Positions 15,402-24,172 of a stretch of 27,606 bases of DNA are shown here, piece after piece. Every line of letters starts with the position of its first letter. Positions within the stretch are counted from its first letter, which is position 1. The DNA lies in contig WRCJ01000011.1 of NCBI GenBank assembly GCA_009784085.1, positions 1 to 27,606 on the forward strand. Direction: 5' to 3'. The notes beneath the pieces were generated by a model. It was not told where the DNA came from, searched no databases, and worked only from the letters and a program-made list of their open reading frames with translations. Position numbers and translations under genes: made by a program. This DNA is from Oscillospiraceae bacterium. Its GTDB lineage: Bacteria > Bacillota > Clostridia > Oscillospirales > UBA929.

Positions 15402-15928
15402 TGCTTCTTGAACTTGGTGGGGGGGAGGATAGGCCGCAAGGAATCAAGGATCCGCTGATTCGGCTCGAAAAATAATATGGTGCGTTTGCTCTCTTTTCCG
15501 GGGAAAATCGCAAACCACCGGCTCTCGGATTTGGGGGAGGACGAAGCGTCCACACGCCGGTCAATGTTCTGCGCGTTCATTTCCTTGTCGTATTTGGAGC
15601 GGCATGGGGCCAGGATTTCAAACACGCGGCAATCCACCGTGAGCAGGCGTTTCCGCGAACGCTGGGCGGTGATGCGATCCACATCCAGCTCGCCGTTGGT
15701 CAGGATGTACTCAAACTCGACATTTTGCCGGATAAAAACATGCCACGCGCCGTAACAGCCGCCCACCAGGACGATAAAGGCTAAAAATGCCGTCTCGGGG
15801 AAGAGCATACTCAGTATGGTGAGGCAAACAACCGCGGGCCAGACGGATAGTTGTATCAAACGCGATCGTAATGACGGCTTCCTTTTGATCATATACTCGA
15901 CAAAGACATCTTTTTTTCCGTCAAACAT
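15398..15928 (-). CDS. Two-helix membrane protein, DUF6106-like
   Basis: 176 residues from ATG 15928 (MFDGKKDVFVEYMIKRKPS). Two adjacent membrane helices (about 33-75) are followed by a cytoplasmic domain with FEYILTNGELDVDRITAQRS and a run RKRLLTVDCRVFEILAP. This pattern resembles clostridial membrane proteins classed as DUF6106; I am moderately sure. Function unknown. The frame is open upstream to 16138, but that part is the 11-bp repeat and promoter region, so the start at 15928, just downstream of a good promoter, is preferred. First gene of the minus-strand operon. Confidence 0.75.
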   Translation of the reverse strand: MFDGKKDVFVEYMIKRKPSLRSRLIQLSVWPAVVCLTILSMLFPETAFLAFIVLVGGCYGAWHVFIRQNVEFEYILTNGELDVDRITAQRSRKRLLTVDCRVFEILAPCRSKYDKEMNAQNIDRRVDASSSPKSESRWFAIFPGKESKRTILFFEPNQRILDSLRPILPPTKFKKQ

Positions 15929-15961
15929 TGATTTATCACACTCTCTTTGTTTTATGTAAAC

Positions 15962-15990
15962 AGTATAATACGGTGGGGGACGCAAGTCAA
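15962..15990 (-). promoter_or_regulatory. Promoter of the nine-gene minus-strand operon
   Basis: On the minus strand, TTGACT (15985-15990), 17-bp spacer, TATACT (15962-15967), about 34 bp upstream of the first start codon. Confidence 0.8.
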
Positions 15991-16017
15991 GGAAAACAAT
16001 CGTATGACGGGAAAACA

Positions 16018-16094
16018 ATCGCGCCACCATCGCGCCACCATCGCATGGCAATCGCACGACCATCGCACGGCCATCGCATGGCCATCGCATGGCG
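16018..16094. repeat. Seven 11-bp tandem repeats between divergent promoters
   Basis: Seven contiguous units, each starting ATCGC (ATCGCGCCACC, ATCGCATGGCA, ATCGCACGACC and variants), with exact 11-bp phasing. They lie upstream of both the minus-strand promoter (15962-15990) and the plus-strand promoter (16125-16153). Either a regulator-binding array or slippage-derived DNA. Confidence 0.85.
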
Positions 16095-16124
16095 GGGCCT
16101 GGCGGGAAATTTCCAAAAAAACAC

Positions 16125-16153
16125 TTTACATAATCCACGGGATACTATACAAT
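16125..16153 (+). promoter_or_regulatory. Promoter of the rsmD operon
   Basis: TTTACA (16125-16130), 17-bp spacer, TACAAT (16148-16153), about 37 bp before the rsmD start. Confidence 0.7.
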
Positions 16154-16190
16154 TGGGTAGATAGATCGGCCGCTGTGAGGGGGGATCGCT

Positions 16191-16733
16191 GTGCGCGTCA
16201 TCACCGGCGAGGCGCGCGGGCGCCGGCTTCGCCCCGTACCGGGGGAGGACACGCGCCCTACCTCCGCGCGGGTCAAAGAGTCCATTTTCAACATCATCCA
16301 GTTCGATATCGAGGGGCGCCGCGTGTTGGATCTCTTTGCGGGCACGGGGCAGCTGGGCATCGAAGCCATCAGCCGCGGCGCTAAGGTCGCAGTGTTTTTG
16401 GACAACAACCCCGAAGCGTTGGCGGTCATTCGCGACAATCTGGGCCGCACCGGTTTGCTCGGCCGGGCCGAGGTCGTCCCGGGCGACGCCCGCGCCTATT
16501 TGCGCCGCCGCCCGGATCCCTTCGACATCATCTTTATGGATCCGCCCTACCATGATACGCTGCTTGCGGAGACGCTGACGCTCGTCGCGTCGGCTGGGCT
16601 CTTACGCGAGGGCGGGCTTGTTGTGTGCGAATGCGCGGCGGGCACGGCGCTGTCCCCGCCCACGCCCAGCTGGCAGGGCCGCATGTATCGCTACGGCACC
16701 CAGACAGTCTTCTTGTTTAGGAGGGATCCATGA
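16191..16733 (+). CDS. rsmD: 16S rRNA (guanine(966)-N2)-methyltransferase
   Basis: 180 residues. RsmD hallmark start MRVITGEARGRRL, then RPTSARVKESIFNII, SAM-binding VLDLFAGTGQLGIEA (45-59) and the catalytic DPPY at 117-120. It methylates G966 of 16S rRNA during 30S assembly. The GTG start at 16191 has a GAGGGGGG ribosome site about 6 nt upstream. The stop overlaps the coaD start (ATGA). The rsmD-coaD pair is common in Firmicutes. Confidence 0.95.
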   Translation: MRVITGEARGRRLRPVPGEDTRPTSARVKESIFNIIQFDIEGRRVLDLFAGTGQLGIEAISRGAKVAVFLDNNPEALAVIRDNLGRTGLLGRAEVVPGDARAYLRRRPDPFDIIFMDPPYHDTLLAETLTLVASAGLLREGGLVVCECAAGTALSPPTPSWQGRMYRYGTQTVFLFRRDP

Positions 16734-17215
16734 ATCTTGTGATCTATCCCGGGAGCTTTGACCCGGTGACCAACGGGCACTTGGATGTCGTCCGGCGCGC
16801 TGCCGGCATCTTCGATCGCGTCGTCGTGGCCGTCATGCAAAACCAGCGCAAGACGCCGTTGTTCTCGGTGGAAGAGCGCATGGAGCTACTCCGGCGCGTG
16901 ACGCGCGACCTCTCCAACGTGGAGGTGGATACCTCCATGGAACTGCTGGGCGCGTACGCCGCGTCCCGGGGCGCGCGGGTCCTCGTCAAGGGGCTTCGCG
17001 CCATGTCGGACTTTGAGCTGGAATTCCAAATGGCCCTGGTCAACCGCAAACTCTACAACAACTTGGACACGGTCTTTTTAACCACTTCGGAAAGCAACCA
17101 GTATCTCAGCTCCAGCTTGGTCAAGGAGATTGGCGCCTTGGGCGGGGACATCTCCCCCTTTGTGCCCCCTGCCATCTGGGAAGCCGTCAGGAAGAAGCTT
17201 ATTGAAGGAGAATGA
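16730..17215 (+). CDS. coaD: Phosphopantetheine adenylyltransferase
   Basis: 161 residues with the nucleotidyltransferase signature GSFDPVTNGH (8-17), a substrate region KGLRAMSDFELEFQMALVNR and the SSSLVKEI motif (127-134). It converts 4'-phosphopantetheine and ATP to dephospho-CoA, the penultimate step of CoA synthesis. Length is normal for the family. Coupled by 4-bp overlaps to rsmD before and to the coiled-coil gene after it. Confidence 0.96.
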   Translation: MNLVIYPGSFDPVTNGHLDVVRRAAGIFDRVVVAVMQNQRKTPLFSVEERMELLRRVTRDLSNVEVDTSMELLGAYAASRGARVLVKGLRAMSDFELEFQMALVNRKLYNNLDTVFLTTSESNQYLSSSLVKEIGALGGDISPFVPPAIWEAVRKKLIEGE

Positions 17216-17685
17216 TGGATATGGCAAGCGGTGTGGAAGAACTATTGACCATTCTGTACAACTTGGTGCAAGACGCATTTGCCCTGCCCTTTGGCGCGGA
17301 CAGATGTATTCTTGATAGGGATAAGGTGCTCGCCTTAATCGACGAAATCTCAAACGCCCTGCCGGATGACCTCAAGCAAGCCAAACGCATCGTGGAAGCG
17401 CGCAACGACATCATTGGCGCGGCCAAGCGCGAGGCCGACACCGTCAGGCAGCAGGCCGAGGAACGGGCGCGGCAGTTGATCAGCCAGCAGGAAGTCCTGC
17501 TGGTGGCCCGGCAAAAGTCCGCCGACATCATACGAAAAGCCGAGGGCAAAGCGCGTGAACTGCGCCGCCAAGCCAGCGCGTACGTGGATGTCCTGCTGGG
17601 GAAAGCCGAGGAAAAAATGGGTACCGTAATCGCGGAAATATCTTCCTCCCGCGCCGAATTCCACGCGGCCGCCGAAAAACGATAA
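17212..17685 (+). CDS. Conserved coiled-coil protein following coaD
   Basis: 157 residues from ATG 17212, which overlaps the coaD stop; ATG 17215 and 17221 are also in frame, and the last gives the best spacing (11 nt) to GAAGGAG. The protein is almost wholly helical: a short N-terminal part (LTILYNLVQDAFALPFG), then a charged coiled coil (about 50-130) of the AKREADTVRQQAEERARQL type. Similar proteins follow coaD in Clostridia and recall ATP-synthase subunit b or DivIVA-like scaffolds. No catalytic motif is seen; a role in envelope or division scaffolding is only a guess. Confidence 0.75.
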   Translation: MMDMASGVEELLTILYNLVQDAFALPFGADRCILDRDKVLALIDEISNALPDDLKQAKRIVEARNDIIGAAKREADTVRQQAEERARQLISQQEVLLVARQKSADIIRKAEGKARELRRQASAYVDVLLGKAEEKMGTVIAEISSSRAEFHAAAEKR

Positions 17686-17710
17686 TATAACCAGAAGAGC
17701 AGGTGAATTG

Positions 17711-18412
17711 ATGAGCTACGTTTGCCTGACGGATGTCAAGAAAACATACCATGTGGGTGAGGTTACGATTGAAGCCTTAGCGGGCGTCAATGTGGAGGTG
17801 GAAAAGGGCGAGTTTGCCGTGATCATCGGCGCTTCGGGGGCGGGGAAAACCACCGCTCTCAATATCCTGGGCGGCATGGATCGGTGTACGTCGGGCAGTA
17901 TTGTCGTGGACGACCGCGAGATCTCCACGTTTACCGCGCGTCAGCTGACCACCTATCGCCGGCACGACATCGGCTTCGTCTTCCAGTTTTACAACCTGGT
18001 CCAGAACCTGACCGCGCTGGAAAACATCGAGCTTGCCGTGCAGATCTGCCGCGACACGATGGATCCCCGCGAAGCCCTGGAGGTGGTGGGGTTGCGGGAG
18101 CGTGCGGATAATTTCCCCGCCCAGCTTTCGGGCGGCGAACAGCAACGGGTTTCCATCGCGCGCGCGCTGGCCAAAAACCCCAAGCTGTTGCTATGCGACG
18201 AACCCACCGGCGCGTTGGACGACAATACCGGCCGCAGTATATTGGAATTGTTGCATGTCACGTGCCGGGAGCGAGGCATGACGGTCATCGTCATCACGCA
18301 CAACCATGCCATCACGCCCATGGCCGATCGCGTCATCACGCTGCGCAACGGCCAGGTCTCCCGCATCACGCGCAACAGCGACCCGCGCCCGGCGTCGGAA
18401 ATCGAATGGTAG
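17711..18412 (+). CDS. MacB/LolD-type ABC transporter ATPase
   Basis: 233 residues. Walker A GASGAGKT (40-47), Q-loop FVFQFYN, signature LSGGEQQR (139-146), Walker B KLLLCDEPTGALD (158-170) and switch His H197. The subfamily energises FtsX-type permeases, here the next gene. ATG 17711 is chosen with AGGTGA 5 nt upstream; the TTG just before it is an unlikely start. The stop codon TAG lies at the edge of a 7-bp tandem repeat that fills the gap to the permease. Confidence 0.93.
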   Translation: MSYVCLTDVKKTYHVGEVTIEALAGVNVEVEKGEFAVIIGASGAGKTTALNILGGMDRCTSGSIVVDDREISTFTARQLTTYRRHDIGFVFQFYNLVQNLTALENIELAVQICRDTMDPREALEVVGLRERADNFPAQLSGGEQQRVSIARALAKNPKLLLCDEPTGALDDNTGRSILELLHVTCRERGMTVIVITHNHAITPMADRVITLRNGQVSRITRNSDPRPASEIEW

Positions 18413-18413
18413 T

Positions 18414-18440
18414 GTAGTGCGTAGTGCGTAGTGCGTAGTG
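18414..18440. repeat. 7-bp tandem repeat between ABC ATPase and permease
   Basis: Nearly four contiguous GTAGTGC units, starting two bases after the ATPase stop codon and filling part of the 64-bp intergenic gap. Confidence 0.85.
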
Positions 18441-18476
18441 TAGTACGAGCTGTGTTAGTGTAAGGTACAAGGGCTT

Positions 18477-21400
18477 ATGATCAAAAATGCGCTGATAAAA
18501 GACGCTTTTCGGCATATTAAACGGCATTTTGGCCGTTTTTTTGCCATGGTCAGCATTGTGTTGCTGGGTTCGTCCTTCTTTGTGGGCATTCGCGCCACCG
18601 GGCCGGATATGCGCCTGACCGCGCAGGCCTATTATAACGAGCAAAACTATTCCGACATCCGCCTGCTGTCCACCTTGGGTTTCGCCGAGGACGATATCGC
18701 CGCCCTCCGCGATGTCGATGCCCTCTTCGAGATATCGCCCGGCTACACCGCCGACGTGCTGATGGAGATTCCCAGCCGTACGGTGGTCATCCACCTCATG
18801 TCCTATGACACCCGGGTCCAGACGGTCAACAAGCCGCTGTTGCTGGAAGGCCGCTTGCCCGAGAACGCGGGGGAGGCCGCCGCGGACGAGTACTTCATGG
18901 AGATCTCCGAATACCAATTGGGGGACACGGTCGTCGCGCTGGCGGGCGGCGACAGCCCCTTGTCCGACACCCTGGCGCAGGAGACGTTCGTCATCGTGGG
19001 CGTGGTGCGCAGCCCCCTGTACACCACCATGTTCAATCGCGGGGGCAGCAGTATCGGGAACGGCTCCGTGGACGCCTTCATGTTACTGCCCCCTTCCGCC
19101 TTCGCCTTGGAGGCGTACACGGAGATCTATACCACGATATACAACCCGGATGCATACTCCCGCTTCGATCCAGCCTATGAGGGCGTAATCGCGCCGGTCA
19201 AGAAAGAGCTGGAGGATTTAGGCGAGGTTTTGGCGCCCCAGCGGCGACAGCAACTCGTGAGCGAGGCGGAAGAGTTGCTGGAGGAAGCCAAGCAAAAGGT
19301 GGCGGACGCCGAAGAAGCGATCGCCGAAGGCGCGCGCAAGCTGGAGGATGCCCGACGGGAGTTGGAAGACGGCGAGGCCGAGTACGCCGACGCCCTGCGG
19401 GATTTTGATGAGCAAATCGCCGACGGGCAACAGCAGTTGGATGACGCTTTGGCGGATCTGGAGGATGCCCGGCGCGAACTGGAGGACAGTGACCGGACAT
19501 TGACCCAGGGGGAGCGGCGCCTAGCCGACGCGCAGGCCGATCTCGACAAAGCCAAGGCCGATGCGCAAGAAGGGCAGGCGCAACTCGATGGGCTGTACGC
19601 GGAGATCCAGGCACGCACGGCGCAGCTGGCGCTCATCCCGGAAGGCAGTGCCGAATATGCGGCTCTAGCCGCCCAGATAGGCTACCTGTCGGAACTCCAT
19701 GCCACGCAACACGCCGAATTGGAGGCGGCACGGCGGCAAATCCAAGCCGGCCAAGAGGAACTGGACGGGCAAGGGCGGACATTGCGCAATGGGCGCGCCG
19801 CATGGGAGCGCGGCCGCACAGAATACCGGGAAGGGCTCGCCCTGTACGAGCAAAACGCCGACGACTTTGCGCGGGAACGGGCGGACGGCGAAGCGTCCCT
19901 GGCCGAGGCGCGGCAAGAGTTGGACGACGCGGCCGAGGAGTTGGCCGAGGGACAGCGGGAATACGACACGGAGGTGGCGGAAAACACGTCCAAGCTGGAG
20001 GACGCCAAGGTAGAAATAGCCGACGGCGAGCAGGCGATTGCGGATCTGGCCGACGCCGAGTGGTATATCCTGGATCTCTACACCAACGAGGACTTTGCGG
20101 ATTTCAAGGAGAACTGCAACCGCATCGAAGCGGTGGGCTACCTATTCCCGCTCATCTTCTTTCTGGTAGCCGCCCTGGTCAGCCTCACCTCCATGACCCG
20201 TACCGTCGAGGACGATCGCACCCAAATCGGCATCTTGAAGGCCCTGGGGTACGCCAGGGGACAAATCGCGATAAAATATATCGTCTTCGCCTTGTTCGCC
20301 ACCATTGCCGGCCTTGCGCTGGGCCTGACCATGGGCTTCAATTTCTTCCCCCGGGTCATCGCCAGCGCCTACGGGATGCTCTATCGCTTCCCGCCGCTCA
20401 TCGCGCCCGTCGACATGCCCTATTCCCTGCTGGCGACGGCCCTTGCTTTGGCCAGCACCATCGTCCCGGCCGCGGTCGTCAGCTTTATGTCCCTCCTGGA
20501 ACGCCCGGCCAACCTCATGTTGCCCAAAGCGCCGTCGGTGGGGAAAAAGGTCATTCTGGAATACCTCCGCCCCCTTTGGCGCCGCATGAGCTTCATGCAA
20601 AAGGTTACGACGCGCAACATACTTCGCTACAAGAAGAGGATGCTCATGACCCTCATCGGCATCGCCGGTTGCACGGCGTTGGTGTTTACGGGCTTTGGGC
20701 TCAACGACGCCGTCAACTCGCTGGTTACCAATCAATTCGACCGCGTGACGATCTACGACGTGACGGCGCAGCTCTCCAGCACGGCCACCGAGGGGGAGCG
20801 GGAGAAGGCCGTACCGCTATTCGCGGGCAACGTGTCCCAATACCTTCCCTTGCATATGCGTTCCGTGGACGTGGACGGCGGCGGGGTGCAAAAAAGCGTC
20901 TCGCTGGTCTGCCCACAGACCAGCGAGAACTTGAGCGACTTCATCCGCCTGCGCGACGCATCCACGCTGGAACCCCTGGTACTCAAGGACGGTGGCGTGA
21001 TCCTCTCGGAGAAGCTGGCCCGCCTGATGGGCGTCGCCGTCGGCGACATGCTGCGTATCCGCGTGGTCGAGGGCAAATACGCCTCCCTCCCGGTGACCGA
21101 CTTGACGGAAAACTATTTCGGGCACTACCTCTACATGACGCCGGACACCTTCACCCAGCTGTTCGGCCACGCGCCGGATACCAATGTGTTGCATGGGAAC
21201 CTCAAACCCGATACGGACAACGACGCGCTGGCGGCGCACCTGCTGTCCGCCAAAGGGATATCCGGCGTCACCTTCATCACCGACTTCCAGGAGAAATTCG
21301 CGGATTCGGTCGGCGCATTGGGCTATGTGGTGGCGGTCCTCATTGTGTCGGCCGCCGCGCTGGCTTTTGTCGTGCTGTTCTCCCTGTCCACCATCAACAT

Positions 21401-21719
21401 GGAGGAGCGGCGCCGGGAGATTGCTACCATCAAGGTGCTGGGCTTCTACGATCGGGAGGTGGCCGATTATATCAACCGGGAGACCTTCGTGCTATCGCTC
21501 CTCGGCGCCGGCCTGGGCCTGCTGTTGGGCGTGGTTTTGCTACAGTATGTCGTCGCGACGGCGGAGATCGACATGATAGTCTTTAGCCGCGAGACATCGG
21601 CGCTGAGCTATCTGTGGAGCGTCTTGACGACGGTGGCCTTCACGCTGATCGTGAACTGGATCACGGGTTTCCGCCTGCGCCGGGTGGACATGGTCGAGAG
21701 CCTGAAGAGCGTGGAGTAA
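18477..21719 (+). CDS. FtsX-type ABC permease with a very large extracellular coiled-coil hairpin
   Basis: 1080 residues. TM1 at about 20-40, an extracellular core domain (40-235), then two long charged coiled-coil arms (about 240-384 and 397-530) joined by a short turn containing IPEGSAEYAALA, indicating an antiparallel hairpin. The first FtsX block follows (YLFPLIFFLVAALVSLTSMT onward, with TVEDDRTQIGILKALGYARG), then a second extracellular domain and the C-terminal FtsX block (VEERRREIATIKVLG-like EERRREIATIKVLGF). The arms repeat ARxELxDGxxEY-like heptads. Such permeases act mechanically rather than as channels. The coil could reach through the cell wall to a hydrolase or surface partner; the substrate is unknown. 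ATG 18477 has only a weak AAGGG ribosome site. Confidence 0.9.
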   Translation: MIKNALIKDAFRHIKRHFGRFFAMVSIVLLGSSFFVGIRATGPDMRLTAQAYYNEQNYSDIRLLSTLGFAEDDIAALRDVDALFEISPGYTADVLMEIPSRTVVIHLMSYDTRVQTVNKPLLLEGRLPENAGEAAADEYFMEISEYQLGDTVVALAGGDSPLSDTLAQETFVIVGVVRSPLYTTMFNRGGSSIGNGSVDAFMLLPPSAFALEAYTEIYTTIYNPDAYSRFDPAYEGVIAPVKKELEDLGEVLAPQRRQQLVSEAEELLEEAKQKVADAEEAIAEGARKLEDARRELEDGEAEYADALRDFDEQIADGQQQLDDALADLEDARRELEDSDRTLTQGERRLADAQADLDKAKADAQEGQAQLDGLYAEIQARTAQLALIPEGSAEYAALAAQIGYLSELHATQHAELEAARRQIQAGQEELDGQGRTLRNGRAAWERGRTEYREGLALYEQNADDFARERADGEASLAEARQELDDAAEELAEGQREYDTEVAENTSKLEDAKVEIADGEQAIADLADAEWYILDLYTNEDFADFKENCNRIEAVGYLFPLIFFLVAALVSLTSMTRTVEDDRTQIGILKALGYARGQIAIKYIVFALFATIAGLALGLTMGFNFFPRVIASAYGMLYRFPPLIAPVDMPYSLLATALALASTIVPAAVVSFMSLLERPANLMLPKAPSVGKKVILEYLRPLWRRMSFMQKVTTRNILRYKKRMLMTLIGIAGCTALVFTGFGLNDAVNSLVTNQFDRVTIYDVTAQLSSTATEGEREKAVPLFAGNVSQYLPLHMRSVDVDGGGVQKSVSLVCPQTSENLSDFIRLRDASTLEPLVLKDGGVILSEKLARLMGVAVGDMLRIRVVEGKYASLPVTDLTENYFGHYLYMTPDTFTQLFGHAPDTNVLHGNLKPDTDNDALAAHLLSAKGISGVTFITDFQEKFADSVGALGYVVAVLIVSAAALAFVVLFSLSTINMEERRREIATIKVLGFYDREVADYINRETFVLSLLGAGLGLLLGVVLLQYVVATAEIDMIVFSRETSALSYLWSVLTTVAFTLIVNWITGFRLRRVDMVESLKSVE

Positions 21720-21771
21720 GGGCGGCAGGGGCACGGGGCGCGGGCGCGGGGTACGGGACACATGGCATACG

Positions 21772-21792
21772 GCGCATCGCGCATCGCGCATC
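21772..21792. repeat. 7-bp tandem repeat between convergent permease genes
   Basis: Three GCGCATC units in the GC-rich 96-bp gap between the two convergent FtsX permease genes. No clear terminator hairpin with T run was found in this gap. Confidence 0.75.
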
Positions 21793-21815
21793 GCGTACAC
21801 CCGCGCGCCAACTAC

Positions 21816-24167
21816 CTATTCGCTCACCAGCGTCCAGGCGGATATCTTCCTGATCCGCCAGGCAATGAGCATCGCGAAGAGATAGGCGACCAAGATAAGC
21901 GCTACGCATAATACCACCGTCAAACCGATGGGGGCGGGCATGGAGGCGGTCATGATGCCCATGCCCCGCGTGAGGCCCACGAACATGGGGTTGAAACCGA
22001 ACAGGCCCCCGATGCCCCCCGCGACAACGCCTAAGGCGATCACGGGGATAAAATGCAGGGCAAACTGATTCATCAGCTGTGGGGTGGTGAAACCAAGGGC
22101 TTTTTGGATGCCCAGATCGCGCCTGCGCCGCAGGATGACGGTTTTCAGCATCATATACAGCACCATCACGATCACCAGGATGGTCACGACCACAATGACC
22201 GCCGCCACCATCTGGAAAATCGTCCCATACACACCCAGCTGCGCCTCCATCAGCTCTTGAAGATCGATGACGAGCTCCATCTCCGCGTCCCACTGCCCGC
22301 GCACCGCCTCCACGAACGCGGCGGTTTCGGCGCTGTCATGCATATATACGTACATTTCGCGCGGTCGGTAATCCGGCTGGGCGCGTTTGATCCCGTCAAT
22401 CGTCATGGCGCAAGCCACGCCGGAGTTGTTGACGGTCTGGATTTTCCCCACGACCAAATACTCCTCCGTCCGCCCGTTTTGCATGACGCCGACGGCATCG
22501 CCGATGTCTTTGCCCGACAAGGCCGACAGGCTCCCGCTGAGTACAATCTCGTTGCCATGTTTGGGATAACGCCCCGCGTACAGCAGGCCGCCCTCCAAGA
22601 GGCCAAAATCCTCCACCACGATATTCAGCACCGAGACATCGTCGATCAGCACCGTATGATCCCTGTGGTAGAACACCTTGCGAACCTCACGGCTCTGCTC
22701 GAAATAGGCGCGTATCGCCGGGACATCCTCGGCGTCGCGGACGGCAAACGCGCAGTCCGGCACTTCCCCGGCCAGAAGCTGGCTAAACGCTTCCGGGTGG
22801 ACGCCGAGATTGTCATAGATGGACATGCCGGCGGCGGCCATAAAGCTCACCGCGGCCACGATAAGGAAAATCATGAGCATCTGCCCCTTTGCCTGCAAGG
22901 CGGATTTCACCGCCAGCAACAAAGAGAGCGGCCCCCTGCTGCTACAAAGCGGGAGATGGTTTTTCCCATAGCTGTGTGTGGCAAGCCCTTGCCGCAGGGC
23001 CTCAAGCGGTTGCATTTTTTGGATCCGCCTAGCGCAAAAGTACGTGACGGCGAGTACCGCAACCAGTATCAGCGCAAAGCTGATGAGGCTACTGGCCATA
23101 TCAAAGCCCTGTTGCCAGCGAAGCGCGGTCTGCGCCTCCAAGATGTCGGATACGGCAGGGAGGGTGGTGTAAGAAAGGCCGATGCCGGCCAGGGTCCCGA
23201 CAAGGGCGATGGAAAAGAATTGCAAGACGGTCGCGTGAAGCAACTGCCTGCCGGTATAGCCGACCGCTTTGAGGGCGCCGATGTTGGACATGCTCTCCTC
23301 GATGCTGTTGCGGATGCGAAAGCGCATGACCAAGAGGCTGATGAAGACGATCATCGCCGCGAACAGGACCAGGATCATCGAGGTGATGTCCGACATCATG
23401 GTGCGCGTCATCTTCGCCGCGCTCCAACTCATCGTCCAAAAAAAGAGATCGTGGGATTCGGCCATTTCACTGCTGAAAAGGAATTCTTTGACAAAATCGT
23501 CGCCCAGTTTTTTGCTGTTTTCTGGGTCTTCGAGCCTTGCCAGGAGTATCATGGCCTCGTGATGCGGCATTTGTGAGAGCAAATGACGATATCCCTCGGG
23601 GGAAAGATAGGCTTGATACATTTGGTTGTTGGGCGATCCGCACAGGATCTCCTCGGTAAAGCCGCTGATTGTGAAGGTATACGATGCGCCGTCGGCGGAA
23701 ACAGTAAAGCTATCCCCGATTCGATAGCCGCCGCCAGGATTGAACATGTAGGGTAGGCAGATTTCGTCCACGGCTTCCGGGGCTTGCCCCTCGAAGATCG
23801 AAAACCCATTCATCGTGCGTTGGGAGCCGGTGTCCGAAAAGAACATGATCGCCGTCGACATACCGCCGCCATAGGCGATTTCGGTGGGCAGTCCAATGAC
23901 CGGCTCGCTCTCCACCGACAATACGCCGGGGTAGCTACGCAGGTAGTCGGCCTGCGCGGGCGAATACAGGCGTTTCTCTTCCAGGACAAGGTGATGCGGC
24001 GTACTCAGTTCTTCGGCGTGTTTCGCAAAGAAACTGCCATAGTTCAGCATGAGCAGAAGCCCCATGTTGAGCAGGAGCGCCGCCAGCAGGACAAAGGCGA
24101 ACAGGCTGACCGCCTGGCTTTTGCCGCGGCGCAGATTGGCAAGCGTCAACGGAAATATGTTTTTCAT
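21816..24167 (-). CDS. BceB-like FtsX-family ABC permease
   Basis: 783 residues from ATG 24167 (MKNIFPLTLANLRRGKSQAV). Layout: TM1 (about 17-39), a roughly 200-residue extracellular domain, the first FtsX block (ITSMILVLFAAMIVFISLLV, then NIGALKAVGYTGRQL), a central helix pair near LMIFLIVAAVSFMAAAG, a second extracellular domain, and a C-terminal FtsX block (LMEAQLGVYGTIFQMVAAVI onward, RRRRDLGIQKALGFT). It pairs with the ATPase 5 bp upstream. Together with the adjacent two-component system this suggests detection or removal of antimicrobial peptides, as for Bce/Vra systems. The typical BceB topology is 10 helices with one large loop; this one has two large loops, so it may be a MacB-like variant. 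Confidence 0.88.
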   Translation of the reverse strand: MKNIFPLTLANLRRGKSQAVSLFAFVLLAALLLNMGLLLMLNYGSFFAKHAEELSTPHHLVLEEKRLYSPAQADYLRSYPGVLSVESEPVIGLPTEIAYGGGMSTAIMFFSDTGSQRTMNGFSIFEGQAPEAVDEICLPYMFNPGGGYRIGDSFTVSADGASYTFTISGFTEEILCGSPNNQMYQAYLSPEGYRHLLSQMPHHEAMILLARLEDPENSKKLGDDFVKEFLFSSEMAESHDLFFWTMSWSAAKMTRTMMSDITSMILVLFAAMIVFISLLVMRFRIRNSIEESMSNIGALKAVGYTGRQLLHATVLQFFSIALVGTLAGIGLSYTTLPAVSDILEAQTALRWQQGFDMASSLISFALILVAVLAVTYFCARRIQKMQPLEALRQGLATHSYGKNHLPLCSSRGPLSLLLAVKSALQAKGQMLMIFLIVAAVSFMAAAGMSIYDNLGVHPEAFSQLLAGEVPDCAFAVRDAEDVPAIRAYFEQSREVRKVFYHRDHTVLIDDVSVLNIVVEDFGLLEGGLLYAGRYPKHGNEIVLSGSLSALSGKDIGDAVGVMQNGRTEEYLVVGKIQTVNNSGVACAMTIDGIKRAQPDYRPREMYVYMHDSAETAAFVEAVRGQWDAEMELVIDLQELMEAQLGVYGTIFQMVAAVIVVVTILVIVMVLYMMLKTVILRRRRDLGIQKALGFTTPQLMNQFALHFIPVIALGVVAGGIGGLFGFNPMFVGLTRGMGIMTASMPAPIGLTVVLCVALILVAYLFAMLIAWRIRKISAWTLVSE

Positions 24168-24172
24168 GTTGT

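Noticed and set aside
16018..16094. Possible CRISPR-like array
   Set aside because: Units are contiguous 11-mers without spacers and no cas genes are present.
15929..16138. Extension of the DUF6106-like protein to 16138
   Set aside because: It would translate across its own promoter and the 11-bp repeats; the start at 15928 lies downstream of a good promoter.
19802..21586. 594-codon plus-strand frame inside the large permease gene
   Set aside because: Arg/Gly/Pro-rich shadow frame; the coiled-coil and FtsX signatures are in the other frame.
22053..23576. 507-codon plus-strand open frame opposite the BceB-like permease
   Set aside because: Composition is His/Gln/Asp-rich without domains, and the opposite strand encodes a clear FtsX permease; it is a GC-rich antisense shadow.
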